A stretch of 64,000 bases of DNA, taken from NCBI GenBank assembly GCA_002753155.1, contig PDZW01000004.1:58734-122733 (forward strand), in the 5' to 3' direction. Made by a program: the position numbers and the translations under genes. Below the pieces are notes generated by a model, which made no database searches, was not told the origin of the DNA, and worked only from the letters and a program-made list of their open reading frames with translations. Each line of letters opens with the position of its first letter. Position 1 is the first letter of the stretch. Origin of the DNA: Alphaproteobacteria bacterium WMHbin7. Its GTDB lineage: Bacteria > Pseudomonadota > Alphaproteobacteria > Rhodospirillales > WMHbin7. Shown piece by piece: positions 29,518 through 37,859 of this stretch.

Positions 29518-31472
29518 ACTCCAAGACAGGCGTTGATCATGTCGTGAATCTGCACTTGCGCCACGTTCTTCACATCAATGGCGGCGCGCAGGCAAACCGC
29601 CTGACAGGTGCCGCAACCTTCGCACAGAACGTCGTTGACGCGGGCCTTGTTGCTGGGGGCGCCCAGATCGATGGCGCCATAAGGACAGGCCTGGACGCAC
29701 ATTTCGCAGCCCGTGCAGTGCGAGAGCCGCACCTTGGCTACCGTCGGGCTGTGCATCAACTCGTCCTTGGAGAGGAGCTGAATCACCTTGCTGGCAGCAG
29801 CGCTGGCCTGGCAGACGGTTTCTGGAATGTCCTTGGGAGCCTGGGCAGCACCAGCCAGGAAGATGCCGCCAGTAACACTTTCCACCGGGCGCAGCTTGGG
29901 ATGGGCCTCGGCCAGGAAGCCGTCCTTGTCTCTGCCGATTTTCAGCGTCTTGGCGGCGTCGGCGGTGCCTTGCGAAGGTTGCATGGCCAAGGCCAGCACC
30001 ACCATGTCGGCTTCGATCTCGACATTTTTGCCGGAAATCGTATCCACGCCCAGAACGATCATCTTGCCGCTCTTTTCGTAGACCTTGGAAACGCGCCCGC
30101 GCAGATACATCACTTCGTCGCGTTCCATCGAGCGCTGGACGAACTCTTCATAGCCCTTTCCGCCCGAGCGGATGTCGATATAGAAGACATAGGCCTGACC
30201 GTCGGGCACATGGTGCTTATACAGCGTGGCATGCTTGGCGGTATACATGCAGCAGATCTTGGAGCAGTAAGCGCAGTGTGTCTCAGGATCGCGCGAGCCC
30301 GCACACTGGATGAAGACAACGTTCTTGGGTTCCTTGTGATCCGAGGGGCGCAGCACATGGCCGCCCGTGGGACCCGAGGCCGAACACAGGCGCTCGAACT
30401 GCAATCCGTCCAACACGTCGGCATACCTGCCCATGCCGTACTCGCCCAGATTCTCCTTGCCATACAGGTCGAAACCGGTGGCGACGATAATGGCGCCGAT
30501 CTCTTCGGTGATGACCTTGGGCCGCATGTCGTAATTGATCGCACCGGCCTCGCAGACCTCGGCGCACTTGCCGCAAACCACGGGGTTGAGGCCCAGGCAG
30601 GCGCTTTCGTCCAGCGTATAGGTGGCGGGAATGGCCTGGGCAAAGGGAATGAAGATGGCGCGGCGCGAGGTCAGGCCAACGTCATACTCGTTGGAAACCA
30701 CGGTCGGACAAACCTTGGCGCAATCGTCGCAGATCTTGCAGGTCTCGGGATCGACATAGACCGCCTTCTGGTGAATCTTGGCCTTGAAGTTGCCGACGAA
30801 ACCGGAAATCTCCTTCACTTCGGCCTGGGTCAGCAGCTTGATGTTCTTGTGCTTGGAAATCTCGACCATCTTGGGGGACAGAATGCACTGCGAGCAGTCG
30901 AGCGTCGGAAAGGTCTCCGACAGCTGGATCATATGGCCGCCCACGGTGGGATTCTTCTCGACCAGGATGACTTCGAACCCGGCATTGGCCAGATCGAGCG
31001 AGGCCTGGATACCAGCGATGCCGCCGCCGATCACCAGCACCTTGCGCGTGACAGGAACGCCGATGGGTGTGAGCGACTGATTGTGCTGGACGCGCTTGAC
31101 GGCGGCCTTGGTGATCTTTAGGGCCTTCTCGGTGGCCTTGGGCTTGTCGGAATGCACCCAGGCGCACTGCTCGCGGATATTGGCGATTTCGCAGCGGAAG
31201 GAATTAAGCCCGCCGCCTTCCTCGGTCACGTCGCGGAAAGTCTTTTCATGCAAGGTGGGTGAACAGCAAGAGACGACAACGCCGTCCAGCTTGTTCTCCT
31301 TGATCGCCTTGGCCATCGTGCTCTGGCCGGGATCGGAACACATATAGACGTAGTCTTTCGAATAGACGACGCCCTCCTCGCGGCCCAACTCCTCGGCAAC
31401 CCGAACCACATCGACGGTGGCGGCGATATTGTTGCCGCAGTGGCAGACGAAGACGCCCGTGCGCTTGGTCAT
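29514..31472 (-). CDS. hdrA: Heterodisulfide reductase subunit A-like flavoprotein
   Basis: A 652-residue HdrA. The N-terminal region (FVCHCGNNI; CCSPTLHEKTF) precedes the FAD domain (VIGGGIAGIQASLDLANAG near 145; TLDCSQCILSPKM near 190). There are internal ferredoxin-like clusters (CKICDDCAKVCP; CGKCAEVCEAG) and two C-terminal [4Fe-4S] motifs (HCTGCEMCVQACPYG; CEGCGTCQAVC). HdrA holds the bifurcating flavin in methanogen-type and Hdr-Flx complexes. Here it follows korC with a 4-base overlap, tying ferredoxin chemistry to 2-oxoglutarate synthase. The length is typical for bacterial HdrA. Confidence 0.93.
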   Translation of the reverse strand: MTKRTGVFVCHCGNNIAATVDVVRVAEELGREEGVVYSKDYVYMCSDPGQSTMAKAIKENKLDGVVVSCCSPTLHEKTFRDVTEEGGGLNSFRCEIANIREQCAWVHSDKPKATEKALKITKAAVKRVQHNQSLTPIGVPVTRKVLVIGGGIAGIQASLDLANAGFEVILVEKNPTVGGHMIQLSETFPTLDCSQCILSPKMVEISKHKNIKLLTQAEVKEISGFVGNFKAKIHQKAVYVDPETCKICDDCAKVCPTVVSNEYDVGLTSRRAIFIPFAQAIPATYTLDESACLGLNPVVCGKCAEVCEAGAINYDMRPKVITEEIGAIIVATGFDLYGKENLGEYGMGRYADVLDGLQFERLCSASGPTGGHVLRPSDHKEPKNVVFIQCAGSRDPETHCAYCSKICCMYTAKHATLYKHHVPDGQAYVFYIDIRSGGKGYEEFVQRSMERDEVMYLRGRVSKVYEKSGKMIVLGVDTISGKNVEIEADMVVLALAMQPSQGTADAAKTLKIGRDKDGFLAEAHPKLRPVESVTGGIFLAGAAQAPKDIPETVCQASAAASKVIQLLSKDELMHSPTVAKVRLSHCTGCEMCVQACPYGAIDLGAPSNKARVNDVLCEGCGTCQAVCLRAAIDVKNVAQVQIHDMINACLGV

Positions 31473-32059
31473 TCCACGCCCTCGCTCATCGCATCGGCCA
31501 TGACAGAAGCTCCCGACTTGGCGGCCATGATCTCGTTACCGTAGGAATAGCCCTTGTCGAAAGCCTGAATGTTCGCCTTCAGGAAGCGGCCCGGCACCAG
31601 TTCTGGTAAGGCCTTCTTGACGGCGTCGGGAGTGACGCATTTGGTGACGGCGGCGAAAAATCCAATCACCACCAGATTGGCGAACAGGCGGTTGCCCAAC
31701 TCCTCGGCAAAACGCGTGGCGGGTACCGGGAAGACCTGCACACGCCCGGTATCGGGCTTCTGCTTCACCAGATCCTGCTCGACGATCAGGATGCCGCCAT
31801 TGCCCAGTTCAGGTTCGTACAGGTTATAGGCTTCCTGGGAAAGCGCCACCAGGACGCCCGGCACGGTGACATAGGGATAAAGGACGCGGCTTTCCGACAC
31901 CACGAGCTGCGAGCTGCAAGCGCCGCCACGGGCCTCGGGTCCGAAGCTTTGGGTCATGGTGGCGAACTTGTTGTCATAGAGCGAGATCGCCTTGCCCGTG
32001 ATCAGAGCGCAGCGAACGATGCCCTGGCCGCCGAAGCCGGAAAACCGAACTTCCATCAT
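31469..32059 (-). CDS. korC: 2-oxoglutarate:ferredoxin oxidoreductase, gamma subunit
   Basis: A 196-residue gamma subunit of the 2-oxoacid:ferredoxin oxidoreductase family. The hallmark FSGFGGQGIV is at the N-terminus and QSFGPEARGGACSSQLVVS near 40. It works with KorABD to carboxylate succinyl-CoA to 2-oxoglutarate using reduced ferredoxin, or the reverse. It overlaps korB by 1 base and hdrA by 4 bases. The 2-oxoglutarate specificity is inferred from the cluster rather than from a diagnostic residue. Confidence 0.9.
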   Translation of the reverse strand: MMEVRFSGFGGQGIVRCALITGKAISLYDNKFATMTQSFGPEARGGACSSQLVVSESRVLYPYVTVPGVLVALSQEAYNLYEPELGNGGILIVEQDLVKQKPDTGRVQVFPVPATRFAEELGNRLFANLVVIGFFAAVTKCVTPDAVKKALPELVPGRFLKANIQAFDKGYSYGNEIMAAKSGASVMADAMSEGVE

Positions 32060-32991
32060 TACACGGCACCCTTGGCGGCGGCTTCGGCCTTGGCCTTGGC
32101 TTCGGCTTCCTTCTCAGGCGTCGTCTTGCCGTAAAGCTGGTATTCGTCACCCAGCACGTTGGTGTATTTCTGGTTGACGTTCTCGAGGTAGGTCGGCTTG
32201 TCGCGCTCGACGAACTTTCCGATCTTGATCTTGCTCTGATAGCCGATATCGACTTCGCGCGTGTCGATGCCATGCGCGATTTCGGCATCGTTCTGATAAT
32301 ATTCCAACGCATCCAGCCCGTCGCCCAGACGATTGCGGCGCTGATAAAGCGTGGTGCAGGGTGCGATCACTTCGATGAACGAGAAACCCTTATGGTTCAG
32401 GGCCTCCTTGATCGAGGCGCTGATCTGCCTGGCATGCAGCGACGTCCAGCGCGCCACATAGGTGGCGCCGCAGGCATCGGCCAGGAAGGGCAGGCTGAAG
32501 GGGAATTCGTAGTTGCCAAAGGGCGTGGTCGATGCATTGGCCGTATTGGGCGTGGTCGGCGTCATCTGTCCGCCGGTCATGCCGTAGGTGAAATTGTTGA
32601 CGCAGACCACCGTGATATCCATGTTGCGCCTTGCCGCATGGATGAAATGGTTGCCGCCGATGCTGAACAGATCGCCGTCGCCCGAGAATACAACGACCTT
32701 CATCTCGGGATTGGCCAGCTTCAAGCCGGTCGCCAGGGGAATGGCGCGGCCATGCGTGCTGTGGAATGAATCGAGCTTGACATAGCCCGCCGTGCGGCCC
32801 GTGCAGCCGATGCCCGAAACGATGGCGATCTTGTCGAGATCGAGGCCCGACTTCTTGATGGCTTCGGCAAAGGCGGTGACGACGGTGCCGATACCGCAGC
32901 CCGGACACCAGATATGGGGCATGCGCTCCATGCGCAGAAACTGCGACATGGGATTGTCCTGGGCGAAACTGGCGTTGGCGTTCTGGTTCAT
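32059..32991 (-). CDS. korB: 2-oxoglutarate:ferredoxin oxidoreductase, beta subunit
   Basis: A 310-residue thiamine-diphosphate-binding beta subunit. It shows the HIWCPGCGIGTV cluster/TPP region, VVFSGDGDLFSIGGNH (the GDGD metal-TPP motif near 100) and NNFTYGMTGGQMTPTT. The C-terminal tail is alanine/lysine-rich. It overlaps korA by 4 bases. The architecture (separate alpha, beta, gamma and delta) is the four-subunit type found in archaea and anaerobic or microaerophilic bacteria. Confidence 0.92.
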   Translation of the reverse strand: MNQNANASFAQDNPMSQFLRMERMPHIWCPGCGIGTVVTAFAEAIKKSGLDLDKIAIVSGIGCTGRTAGYVKLDSFHSTHGRAIPLATGLKLANPEMKVVVFSGDGDLFSIGGNHFIHAARRNMDITVVCVNNFTYGMTGGQMTPTTPNTANASTTPFGNYEFPFSLPFLADACGATYVARWTSLHARQISASIKEALNHKGFSFIEVIAPCTTLYQRRNRLGDGLDALEYYQNDAEIAHGIDTREVDIGYQSKIKIGKFVERDKPTYLENVNQKYTNVLGDEYQLYGKTTPEKEAEAKAKAEAAAKGAV

Positions 32992-34163
32992 GACCGGCCC
33001 TCCTTGATGGCGGCAAGGATTTCGCTGGGATCGTGAACAGCGCCACCCGTGCTGTTGACGCTGATCACCTTGCAGCGCCCGCCAGCCACGCGTTCGACTT
33101 CGCGCACCATCTGTCCGTAATTGATCTCGGGCACCACGATGGCCTTCACCTTCGAGGCAATCTCGCGGATTTGCTTTTCCGGGAAGGGCCAGGCGGTGAT
33201 CATGCGGAAATTGCCGGTCTTGATGCCCTGCTTGCGGGCATCCATCACCGCCTTGATGGCGATACGCGAGGTGATGCCATAGGAAACCACGACCACCTCA
33301 GCGCCTTCGAGCTGATCGGCCTCGAAGCGGATGATCTTGTCGGCGTTCGAATCGATCTTCTCGATAATATGCGTGATGTTGATCTTACCCGCTTCCACCG
33401 TGGCCTGCGGATAGCCGCGCTCGTCGTGGACCAGACCCGTGACATGGAAACGATAGCCGTCACCCACCTTGACCATGGGGCCAGGCATATGGTTCTCGGC
33501 TCCGAACTTGTAGGGCTTATACTGATCCTTGGGGCCCGTGTACCAGTTGCGCTCGACCACCTCGATCTCGCTGGCGGGTGGAATCACCACCTTCTCATGC
33601 ATGTGGCCGACGGTCTCGTCGGTCATGATGAAGACGGGCGTACGATAGGTCTCCGACAGATTGAAGGCTTCAATGGCCAGATCGAAACATTCCTGGGGGC
33701 TGTCGGGAACCAGGGCGATGACACGGTAGTCGCCGTGCGAACCCCAGCGCACCTGCATCATTTCCTGTTGTGCGGTCAGCGTGGGCAGGCCGGTCGAGGG
33801 ACCGCCGCGCTGAACGTTGGCGATCACCATCGGCGTCTCGGTCATGCAGGCCAGTCCGATATTCTCCATCATCAGGGAGAAGCCGGGACCCGAGGTGACG
33901 GTCATCACCTTCTGTCCGCCCCAGGCGCCGCCGATCAGGGCAGTGATGGAAGCGATCTCGTCTTCCATCTGGATGAACAGGCCTCCCGCTTCCGGGCAAC
34001 GCTCGGCGAAGCGCTCGGCCGTTTCGGTCGAGGGCGTGATGGGATAGCCCGCGAAGAAGCGGCAGCCAGCGGCCAGCGCCCCTTCGGCCAGGGCATGATC
34101 GCCATCCATGAAATGCGGGCCTTCAAGAACGCCCTTGGGGTCTGCTTTGACCTTACGCACCAT
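32988..34163 (-). CDS. korA: 2-oxoglutarate:ferredoxin oxidoreductase, alpha subunit
   Basis: A 391-residue alpha subunit of KorA type, with AAGCRFFAGYPITPSTETAE at the N-terminus, MEDEIASITALIGGAWGG, and VQRGGPSTGLPT. ATG 34163 was chosen (MVRKVKADPKG). It overlaps the korD ferredoxin gene by 11 bases, whereas the longer frame to 34217 would overlap it much more. Pyruvate specificity is not excluded from sequence, but the citrate lyase, isocitrate dehydrogenase and aconitase neighbours favour 2-oxoglutarate. Confidence 0.92.
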   Translation of the reverse strand: MVRKVKADPKGVLEGPHFMDGDHALAEGALAAGCRFFAGYPITPSTETAERFAERCPEAGGLFIQMEDEIASITALIGGAWGGQKVMTVTSGPGFSLMMENIGLACMTETPMVIANVQRGGPSTGLPTLTAQQEMMQVRWGSHGDYRVIALVPDSPQECFDLAIEAFNLSETYRTPVFIMTDETVGHMHEKVVIPPASEIEVVERNWYTGPKDQYKPYKFGAENHMPGPMVKVGDGYRFHVTGLVHDERGYPQATVEAGKINITHIIEKIDSNADKIIRFEADQLEGAEVVVVSYGITSRIAIKAVMDARKQGIKTGNFRMITAWPFPEKQIREIASKVKAIVVPEINYGQMVREVERVAGGRCKVISVNSTGGAVHDPSEILAAIKEGRS

Positions 34164-34425
34164 GCGTCTCCTTGTCTTCTTCGCCGTCGGTAGGAGCGGC
34201 GGAAACGTAAATCGCAAATTCCGGGCAGATCAGTTCACAATATTTGCAGTCGCGGCATTTGTCGGCTTCGATGACCTCGGGCGGATGATAGCCCTTTGCG
34301 TTATAGTCCTTGGACAGGGCCAGAACCTTGGTCGGGCAGAAATTGACGCAGAAGCCACAGCCCTTGCACCAATTCTGATTGATGTGAACGACACCGTGGG
34401 CTTCCTTCAGCTTGCCGAAAAACAT
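34153..34425 (-). CDS. korD: 2-oxoglutarate:ferredoxin oxidoreductase, delta (ferredoxin) subunit
   Basis: A 90-residue two-cluster ferredoxin-like protein with CKGCGFCVNFCPTKV and CRDCKYCELICPEFA motifs. It provides the electron port between external ferredoxin and the TPP site. It begins 10 bases after the hdrB stop and overlaps korA by 11 bases, so it heads the kor gene set. Confidence 0.93.
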   Translation of the reverse strand: MFFGKLKEAHGVVHINQNWCKGCGFCVNFCPTKVLALSKDYNAKGYHPPEVIEADKCRDCKYCELICPEFAIYVSAAPTDGEEDKETHGA

Positions 34426-34435
34426 CGCCGCCCCT

Positions 34436-35314
34436 TTAGATCAGGCCCTTGCCGGCAAGAACCGGCTTGGGCGGAAAGTGGTGCAGGCCGAATTGCAGGA
34501 CATTTTCCTCGCAGCCGAAGGCAATCGCCATCAGTTGCGTGAAATAGACGACCGGCAGGCCGATGAAATCTGGATGGTACTTAAGGGTCGCTTCCTGGCG
34601 CTGATCGAGATTAAAGGCGCAAAGCGGGCAACTGACGGCGATGATCTCAGCACCGCGCGAGCGCGCCGAATTGATGATCTGATAGGTCTTGTCGGCGACG
34701 ATGTTGGGGCTGTCGACCGTGCGATAGGCGCCACAGCATTCAGTCTTCAGCGCGAACTCGATCGGCGTCGCCCCCAGCGCCTTAATGAGATTTTCCATGA
34801 CCACGGGATTTTCCGTGTCGTCGATGGCAACCTGCTTGGGACGCACCAGCGTGCAGCCGTAGTAATTGGCAACTTTCAGGCCAGCCAGCGGCTTGACGAC
34901 CTTGGCCGTCACGTCCTTGAAACCAACTTGATCGCGCACCAGGCTCAACACATGATGAACCTCGACATCGCCCTCATAGGGCGTTTCCTCGTCATACATG
35001 AAATCGTTCATCTGCGCCAATTCGGTGGGATTGGCCCTCACGCGTTCGTTGGCCCGCTTCAACGTGCTAAAGCACATCGAACAGGCGGTCATCAGATGCG
35101 TGCTGTTGGCTTCCTTGACGCGGATCAAATTGCGGATGGGGGCTAGCTGATGAATCAGATCATCGGCGGTCAACGAGGCTACGGTGCCGCAGCAATTCCA
35201 GCGCGGCAATTCCTCGACCTCCACGCCCAAATGCGACATCGAGAACAAGGTTGAGTCCTCGAAGTTCTTGGCGTGATTCTTGAGCGTACAACCTGGATAG
35301 TAGCTGAACTTCAT
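34436..35314 (-). CDS. hdrB: Heterodisulfide reductase subunit B-like protein
   Basis: A 292-residue protein with two CCG domains (WNCCGTVASL with CSMCFSTL; ECCGAYRT with CPLCAFNLDQRQ), the ligands of the noncubane [4Fe-4S] clusters that reduce disulfides in HdrB. It starts MKFSYYPGCTLK at 35314, with GGGGAGAGG immediately upstream. An in-frame extension to 35473 through the RNA-like element was rejected. It heads the hdrB-kor-hdrA-flx-acl transcription unit and is separated from its expected partner hdrC by a 368-base gap. The disulfide or protein partner is unknown. Confidence 0.92.
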   Translation of the reverse strand: MKFSYYPGCTLKNHAKNFEDSTLFSMSHLGVEVEELPRWNCCGTVASLTADDLIHQLAPIRNLIRVKEANSTHLMTACSMCFSTLKRANERVRANPTELAQMNDFMYDEETPYEGDVEVHHVLSLVRDQVGFKDVTAKVVKPLAGLKVANYYGCTLVRPKQVAIDDTENPVVMENLIKALGATPIEFALKTECCGAYRTVDSPNIVADKTYQIINSARSRGAEIIAVSCPLCAFNLDQRQEATLKYHPDFIGLPVVYFTQLMAIAFGCEENVLQFGLHHFPPKPVLAGKGLI

Positions 35315-35682
35315 CCTCTCCCCACTCCATCGGCACTTTCGTTCCTCATTTTGCGGAGTTTTCCGCGAGGGAACTTTAGCCTGACGAGCAGGTGGAGAGT
35401 GTTGCCATACGAGATAAATGGAAACACCCTCAAGGAGGATGCAGATATCTCTTTCGTGTGGGGGGTGCGACATCCCTTCGGGTGGCGTGATTCCACGCCT
35501 GCGGGTAGGCAGAAGAAGGTCCTAGAAAATCGCCTTGCCGCAGAAGCCGATTTAATACGCCAAGAAGCAAAATCCATTGCGGCAGCGCAGCAAATTGTTA
35601 GCGCATTTTGTGCATGCGCACAAGGAAATAGAGGCAAGCCCGCGCCGCCCCCCAAACACTCTGACCATAATGAAAAAAAAGA
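35315..35682. other. Long intergenic gap between hdrC and hdrB
   Basis: This 368-base gap inside an otherwise tightly packed cluster holds RNA-like element copy 1 (35390-35499) and, nearest hdrB, a purine-rich ribosome site. In 35500-35682 I see no convincing gene. A weak plus-strand frame there has no ribosome site or recognised family. Confidence 0.7.
35390..35499 (+). ncRNA. Candidate structured RNA element, copy 1
   Basis: The core 35396-35486 aligns without gaps to 38819-38909, with 63 of 91 bases identical. Proposed helices on the + strand are P1 GGAGAG (35394) with CTCTTT (35449); P2 GTGTT (35399) with AACAC (35423), extended here by CCAT/ATGG; P3 GGGGTG (35462) with CATCCC (35471); and a 3' hairpin GGCGTG (35484) with CACGCC (35494). 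AGGAGG and CTCTTTCG are invariant single-strand-like blocks. Non-Watson-Crick positions are G-U on the + strand but A-C on the minus strand, which favours + transcription. The family was not recognised. Confidence 0.55.
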
Positions 35683-36090
35683 TTACGACGTGAATTTACG
35701 CATGCTGCCGATCAGGGCGATCGGCGGAACGGCGCGCAGCGTGCCCAGGGGCAGCTTTTCGAAATTCATGTGATCCTTGCGGGTCCGCAGCACGATCTGT
35801 CGAATCGCCTCGATTACCTCGGCGATCTTGACCCCCTTGGGGCAGCGGGAATTGCAGGTCATGCAGGAAACGCAGGTCCAGATCGCTTCCGACTTGACCA
35901 ACTCCTCCTCGAAGCCGAACTGGGCGAAGCGGATGACCTGATTGGGCAGAATATCCATATAGGCCGCCATGGGACAGCCTGCCGAACATTTTCCGCACTG
36001 ATAGCAGGCGCGCAGATTCTGCCCGCTGATGCGTTCGACATTGGCCACGAAGGCCGTCGTTGCTTTATCGCGGGAAATGCGTACCGACAT
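35683..36090 (-). CDS. hdrC: Heterodisulfide reductase subunit C-like protein
   Basis: A 135-residue HdrC-like protein with two [4Fe-4S] motifs, CYQCGKCSAGCPM and CVSCMTCNSRCPKG, and a soluble C-terminus. No membrane anchor (HdrE type) is present. HdrC relays electrons from HdrA to HdrB. It lies 17 bases after tfrA, so it is transcribed with fumarate reductase, while hdrB is in the next unit. That placement suggests electron exchange between the Hdr complex and TfrAB. Confidence 0.9.
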   Translation of the reverse strand: MSVRISRDKATTAFVANVERISGQNLRACYQCGKCSAGCPMAAYMDILPNQVIRFAQFGFEEELVKSEAIWTCVSCMTCNSRCPKGVKIAEVIEAIRQIVLRTRKDHMNFEKLPLGTLRAVPPIALIGSMRKFTS

Positions 36091-36107
36091 GAGCGTATCC
36101 CTTTGAG

Positions 36108-37844
36108 TTACTCGGCCGCCGAGCGCTTGTCGCCGGGCGAAATGCGCGAGCGCAACATGGAATGACGGGCCGGGGCGCTGCCCAGGCGGGCCAACTGCTG
36201 AATCTTGACGTCTTCGGGTGTGTAGGAGGGCAGGATCATCGGCGACACAAGATCTGTCTCGATCTTGTTGGCCTTCAGTTCCTTCACATGCGACGTCACG
36301 TGATCGAGGTTGAGCTTACCCAGCGTCACCGACTTGGCATATTCGCTGGCATGCTGTCCGGCGCGACGGCCGAACACGTTATAATCCAGCACGGAATTGC
36401 CCATCAGGCGGTTGCGCCCATGCACGCCGCCCGAGGCCTCGCCCGCAACGTAAAGACCGGGAATATTGGTCTCGCAGCGTCCATTGATCTCGACGCCGCC
36501 ATTTTGATAGTGCAGCGAGGGATAGATCAGCATGGGCTGCTTGGTGATGTCGATGCCAAAGCGATTGAACTGGCGGCACATGCCGGGGAATTGGTGCTTA
36601 GTGAAACCTTCGCCGTGAATCATATCGATGATCGGCGAATCGAGCCAGACGCCGGTGCGTCCGGCATAGGTCTCAACCCCCATGTTGCGGTCAGCACTGC
36701 ATTCACGGATGATGGCCGCACTTTCGATATCACGCGGCTCCCTGGGGAAGACGAACAGTTCGCCATTCTTGTTCAAGGGCTGACCGCCTGCGCCACGGAT
36801 CTTCTCGGTGATCAGGAAGCCCGCGATCTGCTCGGGGAAGACGGCGCCCGTGGGGTGGTACTGCACCGAATCCATGAAGGCCAGCTTGGCGCCGGCGCGA
36901 TAAGCCATGACCAGCCCGTCGCCGGTGGCGCCGTAATGGTTGGTGGTGGCAAAGCCCCGAATGTGCAAGCGGCCGAATCCGCCGGTGGTAATGATGGTGG
37001 CCTTGGCCTTGACGGTCAGAAACTGTTCGGTATCCAGGCTGTAAAGAATGGCGCCGGAGCAGCGCCCCTTGTCGTCCAGCACCAACTCGACAGCAGGCTC
37101 GAACTCGCGCACCTGAATCTTGTCGGGGTGGTTATGCACCTCGTCCATCAGGGTGCGGGTGATGATGGCGCCGATATAGTCGCGGCACGACACCATGCGC
37201 TTCCGTGAGGTGCCGCCGCCGTGCAGCACCTGCATGGTGCCGTCGGCCTGCTTGTCCCAGATCACGCCCAGGCGTTCCAGTTCCTTGACCACCTCGGGCC
37301 CATCCTCGGTGAGAATGCGCACCAGTTCGGGATTGTTTTCGAAATGCCCGCCGCCGATGGCGTCGAGATAATGGCGCGTGGGGGAATCCTGCGGGGCCAC
37401 GGCGGCCTGCATGCCGCCTTCGGACATCATGCTGTTGGAATCGCCCAGGCGCAGCTTGGTGACCAGCATCGAATTGACGCCGTTTTGCATGGCGGTAATG
37501 GCCGCCCAGCACCCTGCTCCACCGCCGCCGATAATCAGAAGATCGGTCTCGTAATCGGGTTCGCGCAGATGGATGTCCATCAGGCGCGGCTCGACCATCG
37601 AATGCGCTTCCAGAAGCTCGGTGATCTCGGTGGTGAGTTCCTCGCCCTTGTTGGGACCGACGCGGATTTTGCTGCGGGCACCCTTGGTGAAATCGGGATG
37701 ATACTTGCTGAGAACGTCCTTGCGCTCTTCCGCATTCATCGGGGGATAGACGGGATTGCCAGACTTGGCCAGTTCAAGGCGCTTGGCCCGCGTCCGATCG
37801 ACTTCCTTAAGCGATCCGGCAAGATATTCAGGATACATCGTCAA
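36108..37844 (-). CDS. tfrA: Fumarate reductase flavoprotein subunit (TfrA/FrdA-like)
   Basis: A 578-residue flavoprotein of the succinate dehydrogenase/fumarate reductase family. Motifs are the dinucleotide fold LLIIGGGGAGCWAAITAMQ (near 105), QYHPTGAVFPEQ with the RGAGG active-site loop (near 335), and GLYVAGEASGGVHGRNRLMG (near 460). The His that binds FAD covalently in membrane SdhA/FrdA (SHT-x-A-x-GG) is replaced: the segment reads DSNSMMSEGGMQAA, so FAD is probably non-covalent. With TfrB it would reduce fumarate in the rTCA cycle. No cytochrome b anchor gene is nearby, so the enzyme is probably soluble. Confidence 0.85.
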   Translation of the reverse strand: MTMYPEYLAGSLKEVDRTRAKRLELAKSGNPVYPPMNAEERKDVLSKYHPDFTKGARSKIRVGPNKGEELTTEITELLEAHSMVEPRLMDIHLREPDYETDLLIIGGGGAGCWAAITAMQNGVNSMLVTKLRLGDSNSMMSEGGMQAAVAPQDSPTRHYLDAIGGGHFENNPELVRILTEDGPEVVKELERLGVIWDKQADGTMQVLHGGGTSRKRMVSCRDYIGAIITRTLMDEVHNHPDKIQVREFEPAVELVLDDKGRCSGAILYSLDTEQFLTVKAKATIITTGGFGRLHIRGFATTNHYGATGDGLVMAYRAGAKLAFMDSVQYHPTGAVFPEQIAGFLITEKIRGAGGQPLNKNGELFVFPREPRDIESAAIIRECSADRNMGVETYAGRTGVWLDSPIIDMIHGEGFTKHQFPGMCRQFNRFGIDITKQPMLIYPSLHYQNGGVEINGRCETNIPGLYVAGEASGGVHGRNRLMGNSVLDYNVFGRRAGQHASEYAKSVTLGKLNLDHVTSHVKELKANKIETDLVSPMILPSYTPEDVKIQQLARLGSAPARHSMLRSRISPGDKRSAAE

Positions 37845-37859
37845 CTCCCCGATGATGCT

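Noticed and set aside
35273..35773. A + strand open frame through RNA-like element copy 1
   Set aside because: It overlaps the starts and ends of hdrB and hdrC on the other strand, has no ribosome site at its ATG and no recognised domain. Its reading frame is not conserved in copy 2.
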